Positions 38,746 to 49,640 of a DNA stretch of 64,000 bases are shown here, piece after piece. Location of the stretch: positions 22,332,267-22,396,266 of the forward strand of contig OY540809.1 of assembly GCA_961205875.1 (NCBI GenBank). Direction: 5' to 3'. This stretch comes from Sialis fuliginosa. Its lineage: Eukaryota; Arthropoda; Insecta; Megaloptera; Sialidae. Position 1 is the first letter of the stretch, and the number at the start of each line of letters is the position of its first letter. Position numbers and translations under genes: made by a program. Below the pieces are notes generated by a model. That model saw only the letters and a program-made list of their open reading frames with translations. It was not told where the DNA came from and ran no database searches.

Positions 38746-39242
38746 CTTAAGAAAAATTAAAAATAGGCGCCTATGGTATGATATAGATTTATTATTTAAT
38801 GCTTAATATTAATTTATTTAATTTAATATTTTCAAATTGGTGGTCAAGTATGACATAAAATGTAAAGTAGTTTAATTAACTAGATAGTACAATTTATTAT
38901 TATTATTGATCACTCAAAACTGAAAAAGTGGCTTTACAATCATTTAAAATTCAAACCTTCATCCACTCGATTATTTTATTTGAAATAAGTTAAAAACGTT
39001 GGTTTACCCAAAACCTACCTGTAATTTTTAAATCAATGAATACTAAACGGTTTGGATTTTAAAAATTTCTACATTAACACTAAATTTAAAGTAATGTGTT
39101 ATACAATAATTTAAGTGGGTTGAAATAAAAATTTTGTGGATTAAAATTATAAATGTAAAATGAAAATATCCATTTATTAGAATGGTGTTTTCCCCTTCTT
39201 GGGGTACATGCACCGCAGCCTTTCTTATGCGACATGTTTTAC

Positions 39243-39279
39243 TATAAAAGTGTTCGGATTTCTTACCCCAATATCATTC
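39243..39279 (+). promoter_or_regulatory. Core promoter of gene D
   Basis: TATAAAAG is at 39243-39250 and TCATTC at 39274-39279, with its A at 39276, 33 bases downstream. The similarity to the gene C promoter extends upstream of the TATA box to about 39180, including a shared CTTTCTT...TGCGA stretch. Confidence 0.8.
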
Positions 39280-39304
39280 GATCAGAAAACATAACAGCAC
39301 TACC

Positions 39305-40096
39305 ATGGCATTCAAGGTATGTAACAATTAACAATTTAACGGTTAAAAATATCACTGTGCAGAAATTCAGTTTAAGTTGATTATTATTATAATAAAGTAA
39401 CTTAATTAAAATGAAAGTGCAGTTTTTTTTGTGCGACCAAATTAATATATTTATATTTTACAGTTTGTGATCTTAGCCGCTTTCGCCGCGGTAGCCCAAG
39501 CCGGCCTCATCGCCCAACCCGGTTACGCCGCATACTCTGCCCCAGCTTACGGACATGCCGCTTATGCTGCCCCAGCTTACGGACATGCCGCTTATGCTGC
39601 CCCAGCTTACGGACACGCCGCCTATGCTGCCCCAGCTGTAGCTCACTACGCCGCCGCCCCAGCTTACGCTAAAGTTGCCGTCCCAGCTGTAGCTAAAGTA
39701 GCCGTCGCTGAAGAATACGACCCACATCCACAATACAGCTTCTCTTACGACATCCAAGACGCTCTTACCGGAGACTCCAAGAACCAACACGAATCCCGTG
39801 ATGGAGATGTTGTCCATGGAAGCTACAGCTTGACCGATGCTGATGGTCTCCGTCGTACCGTTGAATACACCGCTGATCCACACAATGGTTTCAATGCCGT
39901 CGTCCACCGTGAACCCATCCATGTCAAAGCTATCGCTGCCGCTCCAGTCATTGCCAAAGTAGCCGCTCCAGTACACTATGCTGCTGCCCCAGCTTACTCT
40001 CACGGATATGCCGCCCCAGCTTACGCTCACGGTTATGCCGCCCCAGCCATCGCTAAGGTCGCTTATGCTGCCCCAGCTTATGGATACCACCACTAA
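39305..40096 (+). CDS. RR-2 cuticular protein (gene D), inverted copy of gene C
   Basis: Chitin-binding cuticle structural protein. Exon 1 is 39305-39316 (MAFK, donor GTATGT); exon 2 is 39464-40096 after TTTTACAG. The intron is 147 bases, phase 0. The product is 214 residues with the same parts as C: signal peptide about 1-17, three [10 protein letters not shown] units (32-61), RR-2 domain 89-155, tail ending YGYHH. Compared with C it has L for F at 8, A for V at 12, L for I at 19, I for V at 101 and I for L at 156. Homology covers the promoter, leader, both exons and 3' end, but the introns differ in length (147 against 109) and similarity fades soon after the polyA signal. It is therefore a whole-transcription-unit duplicate with its own promoter and is likely expressed like C (inference). 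Confidence 0.95.
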
Positions 40097-40128
40097 GTTA
40101 TTATGTTATTTAAATTATTCTAGGATAC

Positions 40129-40134
40129 AATAAA
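40129..40134 (+). terminator. Polyadenylation signal of gene D
   Basis: AATAAA 33 bases after the stop, same position and context as in gene C. Confidence 0.7.
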
Positions 40135-40608
40135 TATTGTTAAATTATAAAATGTCTTTCAATTTTCACATTCTCTAACTTCCTATTATTTCCTATCTCA
40201 ATGCTTCTAAACAGATTTGTAAGGTAGAATGTCGGAGTTAATACAATTGGCCTATTGACCAAGTATTTGCGAGAGTCAGAGCGACCACCTCTTATTTAAT
40301 TAAAAATTAAAAATTAAAATTAAATCACATAATCTTTAATATATACTACATATATTTTTTAGTTGAAAAATATAGTTTAAAAAAAAAACATTATTTAAAT
40401 AAAAGTAAGTCGAAATTATTATAACAGCTAAATAAAATAAAAAATTTCTGCTTAGTGATATAGTACTTTGCTATTATAATGTGTGAATGATATTGAAATT
40501 TTAAATTATTTCAATAAATCTAAGGTAGTTATATATCAAAAATATCGTTTAAATAATAACTAGGTCAATTTAAACTGTTGAGTCTACATAATGAAAATAG
40601 TGATTTTT

Positions 40609-40795
40609 AACCAACTTCAAAAAATAGAAAGGTTATCAACTCGAGGTTTGGGCATAACTTTGACAAATATGCACCAACTTGGATGTTTTTGTTCTTTTTA
40701 AGAATATACTCCCGAGGTGGTTCCATATAAATTTTATCAGTATCTGACTATGGACTTTAATGATACGCCAGTCAAAAGGGAAAAATAAAATAAAC
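40609..40795 (+). repeat. ACCGACTTC dispersed repeat, partial
   Basis: CCAACTTCAAAAAATAG, ATGCACCAACTTGG, CCCGAGGTGGTTCC and ACGCCAGTCAAAAGGG. It lies about 500 bases past gene D. Confidence 0.6.
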
Positions 40796-40799
40796 TTTT

Positions 40800-40995
40800 C
40801 AATACAATAACCAAACAGATAATTCAATTGGCGTAGGTTCGATTGCTCACGTCGTACTGTAAAACACAGAACACATATTGATACTATGCCCAAGGCGACC
40901 GAGAGCGAAAGGAATGTCAGCCCGTGGTCCAGATCAGGCCGACGTTTCGCAACCACCAGGCGTGGCCGCGCCCATCGCCTTGTGAAATTACATAC
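40800..40995. repeat. GC-rich, possibly SINE-derived segment
   Basis: Has GGCGTAGGTTCGATTGC, which resembles a tRNA B box, then a GC-rich body (GCCCGTGGTCC, CAGGCGTGGCCGCGCCC). No matching A box at the right distance was seen. An open frame on the minus strand across it has no recognisable domain. Confidence 0.35.
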
Positions 40996-41189
40996 ACAAG
41001 CACACATATATAGATATGTATGTGTATGTATCTATAAATAACTATATAATTGTCAAAGGCGGTACTAGAAGGTAGTATGACAAAATCTAATATCAGGCGT
41101 GGCAAATAAGTCGATCGCGATCCACCAGTCGATCGCAACGAATTTTAAGTAATATAATATAATATACTGTTTTTTTGGAATTGATGTGT

Positions 41190-41440
41190 TTCTTTTTGTA
41201 ATTCTCATGAACTCATATCACATATAAAATAAGTACCTCTTTATTAAACCAATTTAATTACTAAAATCCGCAAATATAGTTTGTTTTTTAAATTATTATT
41301 AACCTTTTATTTTTTTATGGTTTTCTCCAGTAATGGATAAAGTAAAACCAGTGATGGACACTTGTTAATGATTACGAAATTATAAGTACTACGACGATAT
41401 TATATTAAATAAAAATCATAAAATTTGAAACAATGTAAAG
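41190..41440 (-). repeat. Inverted partial copy of the 27743-28165 repeat
   Basis: Shares CTCATGAACTCAT, TCTCCAGTAATGGATAAAGT and AGTGATGGACA with the complement of 27890-28110. Confidence 0.5.
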
Positions 41441-41600
41441 TAGATGTTATGATAATATAATTAGGTAGTAACACTAATAATTAGTTTAATTATTCACCAT
41501 TTTGACACCAATTGACCGATTGTCATCAAATTTAGCTGTGTCTATAGAGTATAATTCAGTAATAATCGCAGTAATAAAATATCAACAAATATTTATAACT

Positions 41601-42100
41601 TACAAGGGGAACCCTTGAACTTGTTCTTTCCGATTTTCTTCATATTGAAATATGTTATAGAGAGGGGTTCCCTGATAACACCTATACCCAGTTTTGGGCG
41701 TAGACGGGTAATAGTTTAGAAGATATGATCCAAAATATTTTTTAATGCTGTATATATACCTATTTGGTAAAACTGTAGACATAAGCGTCTGTTGGCCTAG
41801 CGGTAATGATAATAGACCTACGCGTTTTAATTGCACATAGTAACATTATTTAAATATATAGACCTTCTGTAAAATATCTTATGAAATTATTTTCAATGTT
41901 TATTTTTCAAAATGTTTGTTAAAACTGTAGACATAAGCATAGTATATATGCAGCATTAAAAACTATTTGGATCATATCTTCTAAACTATTACCCGTCTAC
42001 GCCCAAAACCGGGTATAGGTGTTATTAGGAAACCCCCCTCTACAACATATTTCAATATGAAGAAAATCGGAAAGAACAAGTTCAAGGGTTCCCCTTGTTA
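41601..42100. mobile_element. Foldback MITE with ~160-base arms
   Basis: TACAAGGGGAACCCTTGAAC at the left and GTTCAAGGGTTCCCCTTGTTA-type end at the right. Arms pair through CGTAGACGGGTAATAGTTTA and its complement. Confidence 0.7.
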
Positions 42101-42909
42101 GTACATTTAATTAAACAAGAGGCCAACATTGGGGTATGATCCAATACCTTACAGGCGCCAATATTTTAAAAAAGACAAAATTCAATCGTAAGAAGCCAAT
42201 TCTTAATCATAAAATTATTTGTAAATTATGAAAAGGGCTTTTTTCCCATTGATGTTTGGGTGAAGGGGATAATTAAAAAATGTACAGTTGAATATTTAAA
42301 AATTGTGTTTTAATTAACATAAATAACAATATAAAATATAGATGTTATTAATTTTCTGTCAAGTATAGGGAGGGAAGGGTTCCCCTCACTCACATTAATC
42401 CAACACAGCTTGAATATGTTAAAGTTAAAATATCTTATAATATGTATATTATTTTATTAATTGTAAAATTAAATTTAAAAAAAATTAAATTATTTCTAAC
42501 GAACCGCCACTGTTCGATACATAGGTAATAGGTATACATATGTATGCTTGTTAATTTTTTTTATTGGTTCATACACGAACAGAACCTCGACTCGAATATA
42601 GACATTGTATATTGATTTTTGTAATTGGTAAATTAAAATCGTGATTTATTTTAAAATAGCCTATTATTTAAACACCCCATTTTTGTATTTGCTATATATG
42701 CATTGATTTTACATTACTTCTCATTTTCACTTTTTGCAATATATGGTGTGTGTGTTTAATTTACAATTGCAATTTTTAAACGAATATTTTATACTTTCCA
42801 ATTTTAAGTTTTTTTTAACCGAAATCTGAAATAACCCAATTAATATTATTTGCAATTTTAACGTTTTGCAATGATATTCAGTATTAGTATAGTCTAATTG
42901 TTCTTTTTA

Positions 42910-43586
42910 GGCTTGGCACACACTTGCAATTTTGTCTAAAGATGGCTACACTCGTAACTGCAAACTTGACAAGCATGCATCTTTTTGTACAAGCAGTTTT
43001 TAGCGTTTGTAGGGTAATTTTACGCAATCATTTTAATTGTACAAGTCGCCTGAAGATGGATTGAATTTAAATCATGCAAGCTTGACAAGCTTAGCAAGCC
43101 GCGCTTGCACAAGTGAAACCGAACGTATGTATTAAGAATGTGCAGGTTTGTACAAGCAAACGTCAGTCGTAAGTGAACTCTACGTCTACAGGTTGCTGTA
43201 AATCTTTCGTTTTTAATTAAAGGTGACAAAAGATTCAAATAAGTTTCTTCATTCATTCTGAGATAATTATGCCAATCACGTGGATTTATCTTCAATTTAC
43301 TCAGTATATTAATGTGGGAATATGTTGTTTTTTTTTCATTAACCACTCTTTACACATTGATTCTTCTTTCGCGTTTTCCTCTTGTGGATAAGGCAAAAAG
43401 CAGCCAAAACGAGCACATCGTCGTCCGAGCTTAACATAGTCCAAGCGTAAACTGGCGCTTGTTTAAGCATACTTGTACCGTGTGGTGGTGTCAGCTTGTA
43501 CAAAAAGATGGATCATGCATACTTGTCAAGTTTGCAGTGTGTAGCCACCTTTACACGCGACAAAAATTGCAATTGGGTACTGAGCC
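42910..43586 (-). mobile_element. PIF/Harbinger element with transposase remnant
   Basis: Flanked by TTA on both sides (42907-42909, 43587-43589). Terminal inverted repeats start GGCTTGGCAC and GGCTCAGTAC, with long subterminal matches (GCAAACTTGACAAG, ATCTTTTTGTACAAGC). On the minus strand, 43180-43346 encodes INPRDWHNYLRMNEETYLNL and NERFTATCR, which I recognise as the N-terminal region of HARBI1-like nucleases. Just upstream, another frame reads MLSSDDDVLVLAA, also typical of that start. The catalytic part is gone. Confidence 0.78.
43180..43460 (-). pseudogene. Harbinger-type (HARBI1-like) transposase remnant
   Basis: Broken remains of a DDE nuclease gene that once moved PIF/Harbinger elements. 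Two pieces in different frames are visible: an N-terminal piece (MLSSDDDVLV...RKTRKKN, about 43335-43436) and the piece with TTYSHINILSKLKINPRDWHNYLRM. After NERFTATCR the frame runs into unrelated sequence. The DDE residues, the nuclease domain and the partner Myb-like gene are absent. Internal deletion and frameshift make function very unlikely. Confidence 0.65.
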
Positions 43587-43673
43587 TTAACCCTTTGAGT
43601 CTCATTAGGACAATACGTCCCAGGAGCAGATTAAAAATCATGTACCTACACAGATTTGCTTCATGGTCCGTAT

Positions 43674-44107
43674 TAGAGGTGGGCGCGGGTCGTGAATTTT
43701 TCGGGTCACGGCCGTGAGCGATTTTCAAATATTGGATCGTGAGCGGGCGTGATCGTGAGTCAAAATAAAACAATCGGGCGTGACCGGGCGTGAGTACATT
43801 TTTGTCGTGCGTGAGTCCGTGAGTATATGTATGTATATTTTGATATTTCTTTAATTTCTGATCTCATGCATATATGATAATCTGTTAAATCGAATTTTTA
43901 TATAAAACATTTTATTTATAATATATTATTCGGGTCACGAGCGTGACCCGCCGTGCGTGATCGGGCGTGAGTAAAAAAATAGAATTCGTGAGCGGGCGTG
44001 ATCGTGAATACTTTTTTTGTAACCGTGAGTGAGCGGGCGTGACTAAAAAATTTTCTCTCGTGAGCGTGCGTGATCGTGAGCAAAAATTACTCACGCGCCC
44101 AGCTCTA
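43674..44107. mobile_element. hAT-type MITE with perfect 8-bp target duplication, CGTGA-rich
   Basis: GTCCGTAT at 43666-43673 and 44108-44115. Ends TAGAGGTGGGCGCG and CGCGCCCAGCTCTA. Interior is packed with degenerate GTGAGCGGGCGTGATC units, unlike any neighbouring sequence. Confidence 0.85.
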
Positions 44108-44204
44108 GTCCGTATATAAAATAACTACCTTCATAAAATAACTAATTTGAAAAATAAATTGTTCGGTATTCGGTACTCAAAAGGCTAACAATCAACATTT
44201 TTTA

Positions 44205-44562
44205 AGAGACTTAAAAAAGGGGAAGGTTATCGGTCCAATCAATGTATATTTTTTATGTGTTCGGGCGTGACTCCAACAAATATGCACCGATTTGGAAGTT
44301 TTTTTTTTTTTTTTAAGAATATATTTATGAGGCGGACCCATTTAAATTTTATCAAAATCTGACAATGGAGTTTGAAGATACGCCACTCATAAGGGATAAA
44401 TAAAAAACTTTAAAAAAAAACACTAAAAAATTAAAAACAATTTTTAGAAGTAGGTGTCAAACTATTTAATAAAAAAAAATTGACTTCAAAAACAATTAAA
44501 TTTAATTATTATGTACATTGGTACTTTTTAGCATTTTTAGGGTTTTTTAAGACTTTTTTTAT
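44205..44562 (+). repeat. ACCGACTTC dispersed repeat
   Basis: TATGCACCGATTTGGAAG, ATACGCCACTCATAAGGG and the TTGACTTCAAAAAC segment shared with 1162-1547. Confidence 0.6.
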
Positions 44563-46352
44563 TACAGTAAGGACTTATGGGTTTACTAATAAAATATTTT
44601 CTATTATAATACTTGACTGACAATATATGCATGAAATGAAGCGAGTAGTACCCTCTCCTAAATAGTACCCCACCAAACCCCCCCTCTTTTGAAATGATAA
44701 TTATATATTATCATTCTTCTCTTATAAACTCAAATGACACGTTCTTGTGGCTTGTTTTCTGTCAAAAATAAACGCCCAATCCTTTTATGTAACCATATTA
44801 TCAGCATATTCTTTTATATTATGCATTATACTCATATACATACAGTTATGTATTGAATAATATTCAATATACAGCTATATTATTATTATAGCTGATGATC
44901 TATTCAATCGGCGAATCAAAAACATGTCATATAATTTTCAATTTATCAAATCATTTACATTAATTAACTGTGTTTTGAAATTTTCAATGACTCATTATGG
45001 TTATTAATATTGTTTTTGGATGCCATTATTATTATTAATTTATTTTTGTTTTTCGTTTGTTTTGAATTCGAATTAAAATATTGATCATAGTATTAATATC
45101 AATAGTTATAATTGTTAAATCACATTTAAATAATAGCCTTTGCATGGAGTCAGCTGTAGAACTAAAAACGAAGCTGATTACAAACCTAAAAAAATAAACA
45201 AATATTTTTCGTATGTCAAAACTTTTAGATTCTTTATTAAACTTTACCTATAGTAACAAACTACTTATTCTTAGTTGCACACAACCCACACTCTATTCAA
45301 CTCTACCCGTGCTGTTTGTATAATTCTACCCTGACAGGGACAGAGGCAACTTCCTCAAATCGATATTGTTAATAGATGAATCCTTATTTAGAGTCGCATA
45401 TATTTCATAATTGAAATGATATGAATAAATAAAAACTAAACAAATAACAATCATTAGAAACTCGATTCATTTAACCTTGATATAGCATAAGTAGCACTCT
45501 GTTAAATATTTCTCTAATGTATTGTCTTCCACGTACTGTACATAGTAAAAACATGTACACTCATCATTAGTAATAAAATCAAATTGTTATTGAAATCATA
45601 AGTAACGAACAAATAACAATGGAGCCGGCTTAACATAGTCTGTTCACGTTTTGTTTTGTTTGATTTACTTTTACTTTCGATTAAGCAGTTAGTTAAAGCG
45701 GCACTGCTCAAACTTTTTACACTATTATCCCTTCTTTTTCATCCAATTTTATCCACTGGATAGCTGCTTCGTGTATTTTGTTGCTTAGGTATTATGTGAT
45801 CACAAAAAAGGATTGTTGCTACTGGGTCGGTCATAGCAGGTATTAACAAACAAAGTGGCCATATTCATGGGATTTAGGTCAGGATGAACATTGGGAATTT
45901 TTTTTATTGGAATGAAAATAAAAAATACAATTGTTTTAAGTTTAAAGCTCGGAAATTTTTATATCAAGCCGTGACTCATTTCAACGCTCGTTAATTTCTT
46001 CTATATCAATTTGGCTGATAGCCATTGTCAGTTAACAATAAAAATCGGTTTAATTTTTTCTTTTTGTGCTTCCGAATTATTTAAAAATCAAATTCAATAT
46101 ATTTGTACATACATTTTACATACTGTGATGATTTTTCGAAAACTAAGCGTATTGTTAGTTACAAAATCTATATTGAATTTTTACAGGAAAGTTTAAAAGT
46201 ATTTTTAATTTTTTGAACTATTTTTTTAATATCAAAATGTTCATGTTTATATACTATGATTGTATTTATTATTTATGCATATTTTACATTAATAATATTT
46301 TCAAAATTCTATTATACGAGTATATTCCCAAAAACTAACTAAAGTTATTTAA

Positions 46353-47252
46353 GGGGTTATTATTAATGTATTAACTAAAATTTGATAATTTTTTATAATG
46401 GCTTAAATGACGTATAAACATCTTAAAAATGATATTCAAAAGGAATTATAAATAAATAAAAAAAATTTCTAGAGCTCACTTTCCAAAGTGTCTCTGAACA
46501 AACAAAACAACCTAAATGGTGAAAGTGATGAAAAATGAGTGATAATGAGTATATGGTAATGTAAAATGGCACCGTAATTCGATCTCAAGCCAAAACAAAA
46601 GCAAAATAAGCAACCGAAAACCACCAAACCGACATAGGCTCGAAAAAAAATCGGAACTCACGTCGACGTTTGCATGTAGTAAAACAGTTTTCAAATATTA
46701 AACTCATTTTTATCGAAATAACGTTTTCAAAAACTGCGGAAAACGTATATTGGCCATATTCGATCCGATCGACTTGAAATTTTAACTGTAACTTCTTATA
46801 TAGATTTTACATCGAAGTACACACGATTTTTACGATTGATTAACAATTACTGTTTTTATAAACAATTTAAGGTCGTTTTTTCGTCAGAAACGCGATTTTT
46901 TGTTCAAAGTGATACAAAATTTGCAAAACTCGATATTTTTTAATAGTCGTGTGTACTTCGATGGGAAAACTCATGTAAATAACGAGATTTTTTTTTGTTC
47001 TGGATGTTGATCCATGGAAATTCTGTTTTCCGCAATGGAGTACATAACAAAAAAGATGCACTCACAATCAGTATAGCAACGCTAAAGTCACAATTTTGTT
47101 TTACATTTCATTAAAAAAAATTGTTTGTATGTTTTGAGACATGTACAATGTACAATAAACCCTCCAAATTTCATTTGATGGATTTTTTTATTATTTAAAA
47201 AAAAATCCTAAAAAAAATCTCATTTTTCGTATAGACGATTAGATGTAACCCC
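46353..47252. mobile_element. TTAA-flanked element of 900 bases
   Basis: TTAA at 46349-46352 and 47253-47256, with GGGGTTA at the left end and TAACCCC at the right. An inner pair CATCGAAGTACACACGA / TCGTGTGTACTTCGATG is inverted. TTAA is the piggyBac target, but the ends do not start CCC, so the family is open. No frame. Confidence 0.5.
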
Positions 47253-48494
47253 TTAAGAGCAGAATTGATAAGTTAATATAGATGAAAAAGTAAAAATAAT
47301 TTGTTTAAATTTTTTAATCGCTTTGAACATATCGAATAATTCAATCTATATAGTGTCTAAATACTATGAAACTATAAGAGATAGAGATTCGGTTAAATAA
47401 GACAGAAGTTATCTTTAAGGAGGGGGGGGGGGGGGGGCAGTATAATGGTGCATTTATAACCTATAAAATTTTCATAGCCTACTAGATATTAGCCAAAAAC
47501 CGTTTTAGTCCGAAATTTTCCATCGTGAATATTTCTACAGCGTTTAACACAGTTTGAGGTCCACAGGGCTAGAGAAAGGTGCTGCTGTTACGTCACGAAA
47601 TGTTAATTTGACACTGAATCAAGACACGATCACATAATACACATACGCCCTCGCCCGTGCTGTACTATTGACTAATTTCGATCAAAATAGGCACCGAATG
47701 CATAACTTGACAATAAATTGTTGTGTCATGATTGTTTTTTTTGGTTTTTTTTTTGTAAGACAACGTGAAATTGTATCGATGCTAGAACGTTTATTGATTT
47801 TTTTTATTATAGGTGACACAGAAAAATGTGTTCCCGTTTATTATTTAATTATTTTTATTTTTTTATAAATTTTATTTCTAGTACAAATAATTTTTTTTTT
47901 TATTTTACCAAAAATATCAGTTGCAGTGTTTTGAAATTTTATATAATTTTAAATCTGTAAAAATGAAAAAATTCTAGAGAATCATTTATTTTAAATTAAT
48001 AATTATATTTTAAATCTTAATATGTAAAAACGTTGGTGCGTATGTGTGTGTTCTCATCAGGCCTTAACTACAGGACGTATCAATATTCACACCATATGTT
48101 CGTTTGGTGCTCCGTTCGGTTTAACTTTTTTTTGGACCCAGTAGATGGCGCTGGGGTATATTTATGGTCCGATTTGTCTCATGTTCAGAATATATGTTAG
48201 TTACATGTAAAGAAATATTTTTACAAAAAATGGACCCGATAGGTGGCGTTGGAGTCGAGATATTTACGAAAATGTGTATTTATGGTCTGATTTTCAAATA
48301 AATAACTTTTAGGTAGAACAACATCTTCCGCGTCCGCTAAAACAACAGTTACAACCCTTCATACGTGACATGGAGTGAAATAAAAACTCCCGTGCAAAAC
48401 CGGAACAGGTCCTTACAAATGTGTATAATATCTGAAAATTACGTAAATTTTTGAAAGAATTAATATTTTAAACTTTTTAAATTATATATTAGTT

Positions 48495-48714
48495 CAGTGG
48501 CTTTCAAAGTGTGCGCCACTGTGCCCTAGGGAGCCGCGGTGTCTTTACAGGGGCGTCGCGGATCTGCAGGCTCATTCAACCCATTAATTTAATGTTAATG
48601 AATAAATAATAGATGGATAAATTTGTTTAATAATGCAGTTATTTAACTTCTTTATAAGTCATGCTTTGACTTAAAGAAGAATCCCCGCAAATCGAAATAG
48701 TTTGGGAACCACTG
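48495..48714. mobile_element. hAT-type MITE
   Basis: CAGTGGCTTTCAAA and TTTGGGAACCACTG are inverted with two mismatches. The 8-bp flanks agree only partly. Confidence 0.65.
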
Positions 48715-48730
48715 TATATTATTTTATATA

Positions 48731-48920
48731 TGAGGCGGTAATTTCCTCCTAAACTCGTAAAAAAATCGAGATGTCAATGGATTTTCAAAGAATTTTTTTT
48801 TATGATAAGCTCAAAAGTGACATTACAATATGAAATAATGCCAAAAAATTCTTTCAAAACCTTCTGACATTTTGATTTTTTTTTTAATGGAACAAACAAG
48901 TTTTGGAACTCACCGCCTCA
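48731..48920. mobile_element. TGAGGCGGT-ended foldback MITE
   Basis: TGAGGCGGT at the left, ACCGCCTCA at the right; complementary arms through AAAATCGAGATGTCAATGG / CTTCTGACATTTTGATT. Related to 13119-13394 and placed almost against the preceding hAT element. Confidence 0.65.
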
Positions 48921-49589
48921 AACAATAGATTTCGAGAAATATATACATAATTTTATAGAATTTTCCAATTTTTATCTGTATGAGTAATCTATCGATTCTA
49001 ATCAATATGCATTTTGAAAGGTATATCTATTTTAAATTCACGGAAAAATCTACACCCACTGTACGAAACGACATTTATTGCACCGATATTATTTACTGGG
49101 TGCCCAAATTCAGCTGTCAGCCTACATGCGCCGCTTTTAAACAAATGACTATCGTAATGCCATGGTCTACCTTTCTTATTAAAAACTGCCGAAAGACATG
49201 CGTAGGTTGGGTCACGGTCATATAGCAAAATGGTTTTCGATAATAATTAGCAATATTCTTGTTTTGGCCATCTGTATCAGAACAAACCTGATCGAGATAT
49301 GCGTGAGATTGTGAGTTAATAAAAGTCAGATCCGGATTAAATTACGCTGTATTTATCTTGCTTCCTCGCAATATTGAAGATACGAGAAACTTTATGATCG
49401 TTTTAAAATTGTTCTTCGATTTCAATATTATAAATTGATTTTTCCGTATAAAAAAAGTTTGCTGCCAACGTGCTCTTTTGCAATACGCTGCCTAAACCGT
49501 TAAATATTGAACAATATAATGTAATAAAAAATTTTGTAGAATAAAAAAATCTAAAAAAATTCAACTATATTTTTTCAAAAAACACTAAC

Positions 49590-49640
49590 ACATTAATTCC
49601 GTAGTCCACGCGAGCGAAACCGCGGGCACATCTAGTATAA
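49590..49640 (-). mobile_element. Head fragment of the RTE/SINE-like family
   Basis: On the minus strand ACTAGATGTGCCCGCGGTTT then CGCTCGCGTGGACTACGG, as at 10527. Confidence 0.55.

Larger units (their letters stand above)
21987..39242. other. Intergenic DNA between genes C and D
   Basis: 17 kb between two divergently read genes, with the many repeats listed from 22709 to 38571. The stretches 25820-27170, 29300-30180, 33671-34590 and 37571-38570 hold nothing I can identify. Confidence 0.6.

Noticed and set aside
21913-39316. A bidirectional promoter shared by the divergent genes C and D
   Set aside because: Their starts are 17 kb apart and each has its own complete TATA and initiator.
40636-41007. 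123-codon minus-strand frame after gene D
   Set aside because: Lies across a GC-rich, possibly SINE-derived segment and the ACCGACTTC repeat. No domain or gene signals.
41787-41836. tRNA-like A-box motif TGGCCTAGCGGTAA inside the 41601 foldback element
   Set aside because: No B box, no acceptor stem or anticodon arm that folds, so not called a tRNA gene or SINE.
43674-44107. CRISPR-like look of the regularly repeated GTGAGCGGGCGTGATC motif
   Set aside because: Repeats are degenerate and unevenly spaced inside a hAT-type element in an insect genome.
48980-49228. Overlapping 76-81-codon frames on both strands
   Set aside because: No family similarity I recognise and no promoter or splice signals; likely chance or old repeat sequence.
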